The notes beneath the pieces were generated by a model. The model searched no databases. It had not been told where the DNA came from and saw only the letters and a list, made by a program, of their open reading frames with translations. From NCBI RefSeq assembly GCF_008121495.1, contig NZ_CP043051.1:1398501-1462500 (forward strand): a stretch of DNA of 64,000 nt. Reading direction: 5' to 3'. This DNA comes from Mediterraneibacter gnavus ATCC 29149 (GTDB taxonomy: Bacteria; Bacillota; Clostridia; Lachnospirales; Lachnospiraceae). Both the position numbers and the translations under genes were made by a program. Numbering within the stretch: position 1 is the stretch's first letter; every line of letters starts with the position of its first letter. Positions 8,854 to 16,752 of the stretch are shown here, piece after piece.

Positions 8854-9633
8854 CTAATCTTCCGGGCAGATATCCTTTTTTAGGAACACATATTCTGTCC
8901 CGGAAGATAGAGACTCTTCGAAAGCAAATCCAAGTCCGGTGAACTGTTTCAGATCTTCTGCAGTCTGAATCTGGTGTTCTGCCATCCAGCGGACCATTTC
9001 TCCCCGCGCCATTTTCGCGAGCGTGGCTTTCACCTTTACTTTTCCCTGAACGAACTCGCCGAAAACGCAGGTGACGCAGTGTACGTCTTCTGTCAGATAA
9101 GGAAGTACTGCTTTGCTGTATTCTGCGGAAGCGAGATTGATGAGCTCTTTCGGAGAGTCTTTCTCAAATTTACAGTACAATGCCTGATATAGCTGATTGT
9201 TCCAGAAATGATACAAATCAGTGGCATTCTCAGTTTCCAGTTTGGTCTGCATCTCCAGACGATAGGGAATGACAGCATCTGAAGGGCACAGGACACCATA
9301 AAATCCGGAAAGAATGTTCAGATGCCGGTTTACGTAGTCCCACTGTGTATCAGAAAAGATGCCCGGTGCGAGGTATTGGTATTGGATCCCTTCATAGGCG
9401 AGAACAGCGGGAGTGACAGCGTCAGCCGGTGTAAATTCGCACAGTTTTTTTGTATTTTGAAGTGCCAGTTTTTCACTGCATTTCCAAAGTTTCTGCAATT
9501 CTTCAAATGACATCTGCTTTAGCGTCTGATATAAAAGGTCTGTCTGTTCTGCAAAAACAGGTGTGGTGGCAGTGCCGGGAAATTCTTCGCATATATTCAT
9601 TTTTTTCGCAGGTGAAATGATGATTTGAATCAT
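8854..9633 (-). CDS. yaaA: Peroxide stress protein YaaA (DUF328 family)
   Basis: 259 aa, full length. The N-terminal IIISPAKKMN and internal FGEFVQGKVKVKATLAKMARGEMVRWM are characteristic of YaaA, known in E. coli to limit free iron and oxidative DNA damage during peroxide stress; other members bind DNA. Its ATG overlaps the stop of the upstream HD-domain gene by 4 bp (ATGA), so the two are translationally coupled. It converges on the SOD-like gene with only 7 bp between stops. Confidence 0.92.
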   Translation of the reverse strand: MIQIIISPAKKMNICEEFPGTATTPVFAEQTDLLYQTLKQMSFEELQKLWKCSEKLALQNTKKLCEFTPADAVTPAVLAYEGIQYQYLAPGIFSDTQWDYVNRHLNILSGFYGVLCPSDAVIPYRLEMQTKLETENATDLYHFWNNQLYQALYCKFEKDSPKELINLASAEYSKAVLPYLTEDVHCVTCVFGEFVQGKVKVKATLAKMARGEMVRWMAEHQIQTAEDLKQFTGLGFAFEESLSSGTEYVFLKKDICPED

Positions 9634-10217
9634 AAATGGTGGTTCTCCTTTTCTTGTGTATGCTCTATGACAACGTTTGTTTCTGCATCCAGTATGCTTC
9701 TTAATTCCTCCAGCCGCGGATCGCCTTTGAAGTAGGAGGCTCCGTAAGTGAGATTGAATGCATAATCAAAATCCGGTGGATTTTTTCCCTGATTGTGTTG
9801 CAGGATCGTTTCTGCTTTATCCAGTGCCTTTACCAGATGTGCTTCCGGGATGGAGCAGTTGTTGTATTCGTTCCACAGGGAAAGAAATTCTGACCGTTTT
9901 GGCTCGGGGAGAAGCTGGAAGATCCGACAAATATCAAGGTATTCCTGTTTGGATTTTGCAAGGGGATCCGTATTGGAAATTGCAGGAATATCTCCGGCAT
10001 AGAGTTCTCCGAGATCGTGGATCAGACACATGGAAAGCACTTTTTTAGCGTCCAGCTCCGGAAATTCATCGATCAGAGTCAGAGCAAGCAGCGCAAGACG
10101 AAAAGAATGTTCTGCCGTACTTTCCTGTCGTCCTGTTTTGGTCCAGGCAGTGCGGGTGACAGATTTGATCCCCTCTACGGTGCGGATAAAATCCAGGTAT
10201 TCGTTGAGATGTTCCAT
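9630..10217 (-). CDS. HD-domain phosphohydrolase (YfbR-like 5'-nucleotidase family)
   Basis: 195 aa. Metal-binding HD residues are visible: His in ESTAEHSFR, the HD pair in CLIHDLGELYAGDI and a distal Asp in VKALDKAETIL. The architecture matches the YfbR/HDDC2 group, which removes phosphate from deoxynucleoside 5'-monophosphates. Start ATG 10217 has AGGAGGAG 6 bp upstream; an in-frame ATG 27 bp earlier lies before that site. It is the first gene of the pair with yaaA; pairing a nucleotide phosphatase with a stress protein is only suggestive. Confidence 0.85.
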   Translation of the reverse strand: MEHLNEYLDFIRTVEGIKSVTRTAWTKTGRQESTAEHSFRLALLALTLIDEFPELDAKKVLSMCLIHDLGELYAGDIPAISNTDPLAKSKQEYLDICRIFQLLPEPKRSEFLSLWNEYNNCSIPEAHLVKALDKAETILQHNQGKNPPDFDYAFNLTYGASYFKGDPRLEELRSILDAETNVVIEHTQEKENHHL

Positions 10218-10365
10218 AGAATCTCCTCCTTGTGAAAAGTTCAAAATAAAAGGTTATAATTGATGTAAACAATAATTATCATACGATATTTTCGGATGGA
10301 AAGTCTACCATAACAGGCAGAAAAGTGTTATTATCAACAACAAAGTACAACAAGGAGTTTTTAGT

Positions 10366-10947
10366 ATGAAGAAAATAATTTTAGGGTCAGCTTCACCGAG
10401 GCGAAAAGAGCTTTTATCACAGATCGGGGTTCCGTTTGAAGTGCGTGTCAGCAATAAGGAAGAAGTGTATACAAATACGGTTCCAAAGGAGATTGTAAAA
10501 GAGCTGGCGCTGATGAAAGCGGAAAATGTGGCATCCGAGATCCCGGCAAGGAATGTGATCGTGATCGGTGCGGATACGATCGTTGTGCATGAAGAACAAA
10601 TTCTGGGAAAACCAAAGGATGAACAGGAGGCTTTTGAGATGATCCGGTCACTGCAGGGAGATACACATCAGGTATATACGGGTGTTGCGGTTCTGGATTT
10701 TGATGAAAACGGAGAAAAAACGGTGATCAGCCACGCAGTGGAAACAAAAGTTTCTGTCAATCCGATGAGCACAGAAGAAATCCAGAAATATATAGAGAGC
10801 AAAGAACCTATGGATAAGGCCGGGGCTTACGGAATTCAGGGGAGATTTTCCGCATTCATTGAGAAGATCGAAGGGGACTATTTCAATGTCGTAGGACTTC
10901 CTGTTTCTTACGTATATCAGGTGTTAAAAGAACTGGGGGAGGTATAA
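10366..10947 (+). CDS. maf: Maf-like nucleoside triphosphate pyrophosphatase
   Basis: 193 aa, the family length. Maf proteins hydrolyse dTTP/UTP or modified NTPs to the monophosphate and so act in nucleotide-pool sanitation; B. subtilis Maf is linked to septum formation. Motifs: ILGSASPRRKELL (substrate loop), VIGADTIVV, GKPKDEQEA, HQVYTGVAVLD, and EPMDKAGAYGIQG with the general-base Asp region. ATG 10366 follows AAGGAG. The stop is one base from the start of a small Cys-rich gene (DUF6472), so they form an operon. Confidence 0.93.
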   Translation: MKKIILGSASPRRKELLSQIGVPFEVRVSNKEEVYTNTVPKEIVKELALMKAENVASEIPARNVIVIGADTIVVHEEQILGKPKDEQEAFEMIRSLQGDTHQVYTGVAVLDFDENGEKTVISHAVETKVSVNPMSTEEIQKYIESKEPMDKAGAYGIQGRFSAFIEKIEGDYFNVVGLPVSYVYQVLKELGEV

Positions 10948-10948
10948 G

Positions 10949-11140
10949 ATGCGAGGCAGAAAAACAGCGGCAAACTGCGAAAGCTGCATGAATTATGAAT
11001 ATGATGACGATTATGAGTGCTATGTCTGTACGCAGGATCTGGATGAAGATGAGATGGTGAGATTTGTGCAGGGAGATTTCAGAGAGTGCCCGTATTATCA
11101 GGTGGGGGATGAATACCGGGTGGTGAGGAAGCAAATGTGA
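10949..11140 (+). CDS. Small Cys-rich acidic protein, DUF6472-like
   Basis: 63 aa. Four cysteines in CESCMNY...CYVCTQDL...CPYYQ suggest a metal- or Fe-S-binding site; the rest is acidic (YDDDYE, DLDEDEM). It begins one base after the maf stop, an arrangement I recall as common in Lachnospiraceae, where the family is named DUF6472. Function unknown. The start overlaps GGAGGTATAAG, so the ribosome binding site lies inside maf. Confidence 0.8.
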   Translation: MRGRKTAANCESCMNYEYDDDYECYVCTQDLDEDEMVRFVQGDFRECPYYQVGDEYRVVRKQM

Positions 11141-11168
11141 GAGAGCTTATGCGAAAAGTCCGCAAAAG

Positions 11169-11335
11169 ATATGTAGCTTTCAACACAAATCAGGCTCCGC
11201 CGAAGAAATCCCTTGAAGTGGCTGTAACGCCTGTTGGATATGTTCGCCAATTGGCTCACATATAACAGCCTAACAGCCAAAATCAAGTGTATTTCCTCGC
11301 TGCGCTACAATGATTTGTTTATGAAAGCTACATAT
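11169..11335. repeat. 167-bp imperfect palindromic (MITE-like) element
   Basis: Terminal arms 11169-11192 and 11311-11335 are near-perfect inverted repeats (ATATGTAGCTTTCA plus a CAAATCA tail, one indel). Inner parts also pair (GTGGCTGT...CCTGTTGGATATGT with ACATATAACAGCCTAACAGCC), so the element folds into one long stem. It fills the gap between two convergent genes. No second copy was seen in the window and no clear target duplication. Confidence 0.55.
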
Positions 11336-11337
11336 AT

Positions 11338-11886
11338 TCACAAACTTCCGCCATTTTCCCGCAGCCATTTCTGTGCTTTTCGGTAATCGGGCAGTACGGA
11401 TTCTACAATATTATAAAAGGCTTTTGAGTGATTCATTTCCAGACGGTGGGCGAGTTCATGTACAACGATGTAGTCCACGATTTCTTCCGGAGCGAAGATC
11501 AGACGCCAGTTATAGTTTAAATTTCCGGCGCTGGAGCAGCTTCCCCAGCGGGTTTTCTGTTCCCGGATGGAGATACGGCCGTAGGTGACGCCCATGATAC
11601 GGGCATAATATTCTGTCTTGCGTGTAAAAATATCCCGTGCAAGCTGGATGTATCGTTTCCGGTCATTTTCAGAAATCTGAGGTTTTTCAGAAGATTGCTC
11701 AAGACGCTGAGATGCCGAGTCCAGATGCTTTAGGATCCAGGCTTGCTTTTCGTAAAGAAATGTATCAATGGTCGGGGCAGGACAGTTTTTGGGTACCCGG
11801 ACACGGACCGTCGCCTGTGCAGTAATCTGAATTGCGAGGGATTTTCTGTCACTGTATATGACTTCATAAGGAAAGGGATGCTGCAT
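11338..11886 (-). CDS. YgjP-type (SprT-like, DUF45) metallopeptidase-fold protein
   Basis: 182 aa. The zinc-binding motif HELAHRLEMNH (HExxH with a third His) sits around residues 142-152, preceded by the family signature TRWGSCSSAGNLNYNWRL and IVDYIVVHELAH. E. coli YgjP is reported as a UTP-pyrophosphatase-linked metal hydrolase, and the annotation DUF45/M48-like is usual. Start ATG 11886 is preceded by AAGGAG. It appears monocistronic and converges on the palindromic element. Confidence 0.85.
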   Translation of the reverse strand: MQHPFPYEVIYSDRKSLAIQITAQATVRVRVPKNCPAPTIDTFLYEKQAWILKHLDSASQRLEQSSEKPQISENDRKRYIQLARDIFTRKTEYYARIMGVTYGRISIREQKTRWGSCSSAGNLNYNWRLIFAPEEIVDYIVVHELAHRLEMNHSKAFYNIVESVLPDYRKAQKWLRENGGSL

Positions 11887-12216
11887 GAAATTCTCCTTTG
11901 TAACAATTATTTTAGTTTCAGTTTAGAGAAAACAAAAAGAAAGTGCAAGATATAATTTATAAAAAGGTTTTGTTGTTTTTGTAGAAAATATGAATTGCTT
12001 TATTCTGGGAAAAGAGTGTATAATAAATTTATTCGTAAGCTGTATTCTTGCAGCACTTTTGAGTTTTAAAAGTTCAGAAGAATCTAAGGTTCAATATTCA
12101 GGCCAATCAGCCGGTATTTATCCAATGTTTTGAAATAAGATCTTTGCTGATGGAAATAATACAGAAAATGACTGTTGAAAGGGTTAAATTTATCATAGTA
12201 GAAAGCAGGTGAGAAC
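11887..12216. other. Intergenic region with promoter and long 5' leader
   Basis: 330 bp between divergent genes, clearly AT-richer than its surroundings. It holds the promoter given separately at 11995-12024 and then ~190 bp of leader before the AlbA_2 gene. I see no conserved RNA or open frame in the leader. Confidence 0.5.
11995..12024 (+). promoter_or_regulatory. Promoter candidate for the AlbA_2/Schlafen-domain gene
   Basis: TTGCTT (11995-12000), 18-bp spacer, TATAAT (12019-12024). Confidence 0.45.
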
Positions 12217-13716
12217 ATGATTGATAAGAACTATTTTGGCGAAGGAAAGAATATTGAATTTAAAAGAGAAATTCCAGGTAATCATGAGAAATTTTTAAAA
12301 GATATTATTGCATTTTCTAACAGCACAGGTGGGAAAGTGATAGTAGGAATTGAGGATGAAACAGGGACTGTTTATGGAATTGGTGAACAAAGCCCATTTA
12401 AATTGTCGGATTCCATTTCTAATATGGTTTCAGATGCGTGTACACCACAGATTGAACCGGATATTTCAATCCAGACAATAGAAGAAAAAACGGTACTTGT
12501 CATAGATATTGTTCCTGGAAAGTTCAGACCTTATTATATTGCGAAAAAAGGAAAAGAGACTACAGCTTTTATTCGAATTAATGGAACAAGCAGACCTGCT
12601 GACGCAAGAAAATTAAAAGAGTTAGAGTTGGAAGGCCAGAATATTTCCTATGATTCACTACAGGAAATAGGAAGAGAATTTGACAAAGAAAAGGCATTGA
12701 AACTTTGCGAAACAATGAAAAAGATAGCAGTTATATCCTGTAAAACAGACGAAAAAAATGCAGCAAAGGACATGACTATAGAGAAGCTTGAAGATTTTGG
12801 AATTCTTTGTAGGGTAGGGAGAACGCTCTATCCGACACATGCATTTGATCTGATGACAGATAACAAAAGTAAAGCATCAAAAATTCAATGTGCATTATTT
12901 AAGGGAACAATCAGAGATGTTTTTATTGATCAAAAAGAATTTGATGGGCCAATTTACGAACAGGTGGAAAAAGCATATCAATTTGTTTTAAGGCATATTA
13001 ATATGGGGGCAGAAATCGAAGGGATATATAGAAATGATTCTTATGAACTTCCAGTATCTGCTATTAGAGAAATGATTGCCAATGCTGTTGTACACAGGAG
13101 TTATGTAGATAAGTCTTGTATTCAGGTGAGCATTTTTGATGACAGAGTTGAGGTGTTATCACCTGGGATGCTTTATGGTGGATTGGATATTGAAACTGCA
13201 AAGTTAGGAAAATCTACTTGCAGAAATGAAGCGATTGCAGAAGCGTTTCATTATATGCATATAGTAGAGGCATGGGGAACAGGGATACCGAGAATTATAA
13301 ACAGATGTAGAGAGTATGATTTACCTGAACCGACATTTGAAGAGTTTGGAAATGGATTTAAGGTTACAATGTTTAGGAAAGTAAGCAACGCCAATGAAAA
13401 AGTAAGCAACGCTAATGAAAAAGTAAGCAACGCTAATGAAAAAGTAAGCAACGCTAATGAAAAAGTAAGCAACACTTTTGAAAAGTATTTGCCATTATTC
13501 AAGGAAGCAGAGATTACGGAGAAATTTATTGAGAATAGTGGCAGAGTATTTCTGGAAAGTGGAGTAGACAAACCATTTGGACAGGCAAATATTATGGAAT
13601 GGTTAGGATGTTCAAAATCCAAAGCAACAAATGTTATGAATGCAATGAAGGCAGCGAAAGTCATAAAAAAAGTCACAGGACTGGGTGCAGGGAAGTATAA
13701 GTTTATAGAACTATAG
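12217..13716 (+). CDS. AlbA_2 (Schlafen-like) putative DNA/RNA-binding protein with HATPase_c_4 domain
   Basis: 499 aa. An AlbA_2/Schlafen-type domain (about 7-125: EGKNIEFKREIPGN, IIAFSNSTGGKVIVGI) is followed by a GHKL-like HATPase_c_4 region (about 275-375: AIREMIANAVVHRSY, EAWGTGIPRII). A tandem repeat of KVSNANE, four copies plus a partial, lies at about 389-424, and a winged-helix C-terminus ends the protein. Such proteins are usually annotated as ATP-binding or RNA-binding domain transcriptional regulators; some relatives sit in mobile or defence contexts. The gene is AT-richer than its neighbours (AAA/GAA/ATT bias), suggesting transfer. ATG 12217 follows GCAGGTGAG. It stands alone, with its own promoter. 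Confidence 0.8.
   Translation: MIDKNYFGEGKNIEFKREIPGNHEKFLKDIIAFSNSTGGKVIVGIEDETGTVYGIGEQSPFKLSDSISNMVSDACTPQIEPDISIQTIEEKTVLVIDIVPGKFRPYYIAKKGKETTAFIRINGTSRPADARKLKELELEGQNISYDSLQEIGREFDKEKALKLCETMKKIAVISCKTDEKNAAKDMTIEKLEDFGILCRVGRTLYPTHAFDLMTDNKSKASKIQCALFKGTIRDVFIDQKEFDGPIYEQVEKAYQFVLRHINMGAEIEGIYRNDSYELPVSAIREMIANAVVHRSYVDKSCIQVSIFDDRVEVLSPGMLYGGLDIETAKLGKSTCRNEAIAEAFHYMHIVEAWGTGIPRIINRCREYDLPEPTFEEFGNGFKVTMFRKVSNANEKVSNANEKVSNANEKVSNANEKVSNTFEKYLPLFKEAEITEKFIENSGRVFLESGVDKPFGQANIMEWLGCSKSKATNVMNAMKAAKVIKKVTGLGAGKYKFIEL
13381..13485 (+). repeat. In-frame 21-bp tandem repeat inside the AlbA_2 gene
   Basis: Unit GTAAGCAACGCTAATGAAAAA starts at 13381, 13402, 13423 and 13444, with a diverged fifth unit at 13465. 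The first unit differs by one base. Because the unit is a multiple of three, copy number can vary without breaking the frame; it encodes KVSNANE, a hydrophilic linker between the ATPase-like region and the C-terminal winged helix. Confidence 0.92.
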
Positions 13717-13858
13717 AAAAAAGAGAAGGTCTCTCAAGGAAGGCACCCCAACAGAACAATCTTGCAATCCCGATGTTATCTTTCTATAATATTCTTAAGT
13801 GTAAAGGAAATGGAAGTATCGTTTGAAATGATACAGAAGAGCAGAAAGGGAGCGGGGA

Positions 13859-14758
13859 ATGAAAGAAAAGAAAGAGAAAAAACAAAACGGCTATTTCCGC
13901 CATATGGCGGAAGCGATAAAAATGGAACTCAGGGAACATAAAAGCTCATTTATGGTGTATCTTATTTTGCGGATTCTTGTGATCGTGATGCTGGTGCTCC
14001 AGGTTTTAAATCAGAATTATGAAAACGTATTTTTATGCATTCTGACACTTTTGCTTCTGATTGTTCCAAGTTTTGTGCAGGTAACGTTTAAAATAGAGCT
14101 GCCTACAACGCTGGAGATCATCGTATTGTTTTTTATATTTGCAGCGGAGATATTAGGTGAGATCAATGAATTTTATCTGCTGTTTCCGTTCTGGGATACG
14201 GTGCTGCATACGCTGAATGGATTTCTGGCAGCGGCAATCGGATTTTCTCTGGTGGATCTGCTGAACCGGAGTGAGCGTACCGTCTTTAATCTGTCACCGG
14301 TGTTTACAGCGATCGTGGCATTTTGTTTTTCTATGACGATTGGAGTTGTATGGGAGTTTTTTGAGTTTGGGATGGATCAGTTTCTCGGATATGACATGCA
14401 GAAGGATACGGTTCTTTCTGCAATCACATCGGTCATGCTGAATCCGGACGGAAGAAATATTCCGGTGACGATCGATCAGATCAGGGAAGTGATGATCAAT
14501 GGACAGCCATTGGGGGTGGGCGGATATCTGGACATCGGACTGATCGACACAATGGAAGACTTGTTTGTGAATTTTATCGGTGCAGCAGTTTTTTCAGTGA
14601 TTGGATTTTTCTATGTGAGAAGCCGTGGAAAGGGCGTTGCAGGCAGATTTATTCCGAGAAGAAAAAGAGCGGAGAGAGATTTCCTTAAAATTGCAAGGGA
14701 ACAATCTCTGGAAGAGTCTGAAAATAAGGAGAAAATACAGTCTCAAAAGAGAGAATAA
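13859..14758 (+). CDS. Conserved membrane protein, YjdF/DUF2238-like
   Basis: 299 aa with about six transmembrane segments between residues 30 and 265 and highly basic ends (MKEKKEKKQ start, KRE end). Marks resembling the YjdF/DUF2238 family are FWDTVLHTLNGFLAAAIGF, GVVWEFFEFGMDQ and IDTMEDLFVNFIGA; their conserved His, Glu and Asp residues lie in or near membrane segments. Function unknown in all members I know. Start ATG 13859 follows AAGGGAGCGGGG. A hairpin terminator ends the transcript before the atp promoter. Confidence 0.75.
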   Translation: MKEKKEKKQNGYFRHMAEAIKMELREHKSSFMVYLILRILVIVMLVLQVLNQNYENVFLCILTLLLLIVPSFVQVTFKIELPTTLEIIVLFFIFAAEILGEINEFYLLFPFWDTVLHTLNGFLAAAIGFSLVDLLNRSERTVFNLSPVFTAIVAFCFSMTIGVVWEFFEFGMDQFLGYDMQKDTVLSAITSVMLNPDGRNIPVTIDQIREVMINGQPLGVGGYLDIGLIDTMEDLFVNFIGAAVFSVIGFFYVRSRGKGVAGRFIPRRKRAERDFLKIAREQSLEESENKEKIQSQKRE

Positions 14759-14767
14759 GGTGGAAAT

Positions 14768-14820
14768 GGGACTTTTTGTACACAGAATTGTGCTTCTATG
14801 TGCAGAAAGTCCTCTTTTTT
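14768..14820 (+). terminator. Rho-independent terminator of the YjdF-like gene
   Basis: Stem GGGACTTTTTGTACACA / TGTGCAGAAAGTCCT with two imperfections, then TCTTTTTT. Confidence 0.75.
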
Positions 14821-15070
14821 TATGGTTTCAGAGAGTATTTCCACAAACAGAACGACAGGTATTTCACAATATTATGGAAGTTTGATGAAAAAAGTGCAAA
14901 TGAATTACTGTATATTAGTGAAAAAGGAATGGTATAAAATAAAAATGACGAAAAGTCAGTAAAATAAGGTTGAAATATTCCTAAAAAAAGAAAAAAACGT
15001 ATTTTAAAACACTGGGAATTTCGACAAAAAAAGAGTGCGATCGGAAAAAGAAAACCCTAAATTTTTTTTG

Positions 15071-15099
15071 TTGACAAACTCACTTGCTGGGAGTAGGAT
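15071..15099 (+). promoter_or_regulatory. Promoter of the atp operon
   Basis: TTGACA (15071-15076), 17-bp spacer, TAGGAT (15094-15099), preceded by a T8 run. Predicted transcription start is about 15106, giving a ~160-nt leader before atpB. Confidence 0.65.
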
Positions 15100-15144
15100 T
15101 TAGATAACTTTTTAGGCACGCTGTCTGAAAAGGGATTATAGTAC

Positions 15145-15175
15145 GGAGATTTCAAAGCATGAAATTTCCTTTTTT
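15145..15175 (+). terminator. Terminator-like hairpin in the atp leader (possible attenuator)
   Basis: GGAGATTTC (15145-15153) / GAAATTTCC (15161-15169), one G-T pair, 7-nt loop, then T6. It lies downstream of the promoter and upstream of atpB, so it would attenuate the operon unless bypassed. Confidence 0.5.
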
Positions 15176-15287
15176 ATGCTCGTAAGAGGCCTCCACCTGG
15201 AAGAGAAAAGGGAAGACCCCCAAAGGGCAGTAATTAAAAAAAGAGACAGGAAAGGGAGGGAGCGATACGGAAAATTTAGCAACAGAA

Positions 15288-15947
15288 TTGATGGAAGAGC
15301 TGAACTGTAAAACAGTATTTGAACTTCCGGTTCTCGGCGGAATTTCGGAGTCCGTGGTTGTTACATGGATCATTATGGCGGTTCTGGTTGGATTATCATT
15401 GATTCTGGTGAGAAATCTGAAGGTAGAAAACCCGGGAAAAGTTCAGTTGGCATTGGAAGCTGCAATTGACTGGGCAACGGATTTCTTTGAAGGGATCCTC
15501 GGTAAAGGGAACAAAAGATATATACCGTATCTGATCACAGTTCTTCTTTATCTGGCGTGCGCCAACATGATTGGTCTGCTTGGCTTTAAGCCGCCGACAA
15601 AAGATCTGAATGTAACAGCAGCACTTGCCGTGATGAGTATGTGCCTGATCGAATATTCAGGAATACATAAAAACGGTATGAAACATTGGGTCAAGCATTT
15701 TGCCAAACCGGTGCCGGTGGTTGCACCGATTATGATTCTGGAAATTTTTATCCGCCCATTGTCGCTCTGTATGCGACTGTTTGGTAACATGCTGGCAGGA
15801 TTTGTGGTAATGGAACTTTTAAAAGCATTTGTTCCGCTGATTATACCACTTCCGATGAATTTCTATTTCGATATTTTTGATGGTCTGATTCAGGCATATG
15901 TATTTGTATTTCTGACCGCACTGTTTATGACAGAAGAACAGGAATAG
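15288..15947 (+). CDS. atpB: ATP synthase Fo subunit a
   Basis: About 219-226 aa, integral membrane. With the c-ring it forms the ion path; the essential Arg is in IRPLSLCMRLFGNMLAG, and the C-terminal helices are typical (LIQAYVFVFLTALFM). It is the first gene of the F1Fo operon, order a-c-b-delta-alpha-gamma-beta-epsilon. The coordinates given use the first conventional start (TTG 15288, next ATG 15291), but neither has a ribosome binding site. In contrast AGGGAGGG at 15253-15260 is well placed for an ACG codon at 15267, which would add the residues ENLATEL. No ATG, GTG or TTG lies between, so the true start is probably the non-canonical ACG or a mutated ATG. Confidence 0.93.
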   Translation: MMEELNCKTVFELPVLGGISESVVVTWIIMAVLVGLSLILVRNLKVENPGKVQLALEAAIDWATDFFEGILGKGNKRYIPYLITVLLYLACANMIGLLGFKPPTKDLNVTAALAVMSMCLIEYSGIHKNGMKHWVKHFAKPVPVVAPIMILEIFIRPLSLCMRLFGNMLAGFVVMELLKAFVPLIIPLPMNFYFDIFDGLIQAYVFVFLTALFMTEEQE

Positions 15948-15994
15948 AAACGGAATTTTTGAACAAATAAAAGAATAAAAAGGAGATTAGAATT

Positions 15995-16219
15995 ATGGGA
16001 GCACTTATTGCAATTGGAGCAGGAATCGCAGTATTAACAGGTATTGGAGCAGGAGTGGGAATTGGTATCGCAACAGGAAAAGCAGTGGATGCAATCGCAA
16101 GACAGCCAGAGGCTGAAAGCAAGATCAGCAAGAACCTGATCCTTGGTTGTGCACTTGCAGAGGCAACTGCAATTTATGGATTTATCATTGGTATTCTGAT
16201 CGTATTCTTCTTAAAATAA
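15995..16219 (+). CDS. atpE: ATP synthase Fo subunit c
   Basis: 74 aa, two transmembrane helices joined by the polar loop ARQPEA that contacts gamma and epsilon. The ion-binding carboxylate is Glu56 in LAEATAIYG. At the positions that bind Na+ in Ilyobacter-type c subunits (Gln in helix 1, Ser after the Glu) this protein has Ile23 and Ala57, so the ring is predicted to carry protons. ATG 15995 follows AAGGAG. Confidence 0.96.
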   Translation: MGALIAIGAGIAVLTGIGAGVGIGIATGKAVDAIARQPEAESKISKNLILGCALAEATAIYGFIIGILIVFFLK

Positions 16220-16254
16220 GCAAATAGAATTAACAGGAAAGGCGGGTGTGGGAA

Positions 16255-16752
16255 GTGCTGAGATTTGATATGAACTTTCTATATACCATGATTAACCTGA
16301 TCGTCCTGGCTTTCTTATTAAAGAAGTTTTTGATCAAGCCTGTGACCGACATTATGGAAAAGCGCCGTCAGCTGATCGAAGACGGATTGAAAAATGCCCA
16401 GAATGCACAGGAAGATGCGATGAAGATGAAGGAAGAATATGCGCAGGCACTTGGCGGGGCAAAAGAAGAATCTGTGCGGATCGTAGAGAAAGCACGTAAG
16501 GACGCCAAATCAGAGTATGAACGTATTGTAGAGGAGGCGGATGCCAGGGCAGGCAGTATCATCGAGTCTGCCAAGGCGGATATCCGTGTAGAACGAGAGC
16601 AGACAATGAGTGCACTCCAGTCTGAAATCGCAGGACTTGCAATGACAGCTGCAGCGAAGATCGTGGCAGAACAGACAGGCAATAATCAGGAAATATATGA
16701 TAAGTTTCTGGAAGAAGTAGGTGAAGCTCATGAAGACACAGACAACAACTAG
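16255..16752 (+). CDS. atpF: ATP synthase Fo subunit b
   Basis: 165 aa. One N-terminal membrane helix (MINLIVLAFLLKKFL) is followed by a long charged helix forming the peripheral stalk, with alternating charges such as EKARKDAKSEYERIVEEAD. I chose GTG 16255, which gives the usual N-terminus MLRFDMNF and sits 9 bp after AGGCGG; a GTG at 16246 lies too close to that site. The 3' end overlaps atpH by 23 bp. Confidence 0.93.
   Translation: MLRFDMNFLYTMINLIVLAFLLKKFLIKPVTDIMEKRRQLIEDGLKNAQNAQEDAMKMKEEYAQALGGAKEESVRIVEKARKDAKSEYERIVEEADARAGSIIESAKADIRVEREQTMSALQSEIAGLAMTAAAKIVAEQTGNNQEIYDKFLEEVGEAHEDTDNN

Larger units (their letters stand above)
14759..15266. other. Upstream region of the ATP synthase operon
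   Basis: About 500 bp without a gene. It contains the terminator of the preceding gene, a very A-rich ~230-bp stretch (14880-15070) with no feature I can name, the atp promoter and a ~160-nt leader with a terminator-like hairpin. Confidence 0.6.

Noticed and set aside
13381..13485. Regular short repeats that might suggest a CRISPR-like array
   Set aside because: Units are contiguous 21-bp tandem repeats without spacers and lie in frame inside a gene.
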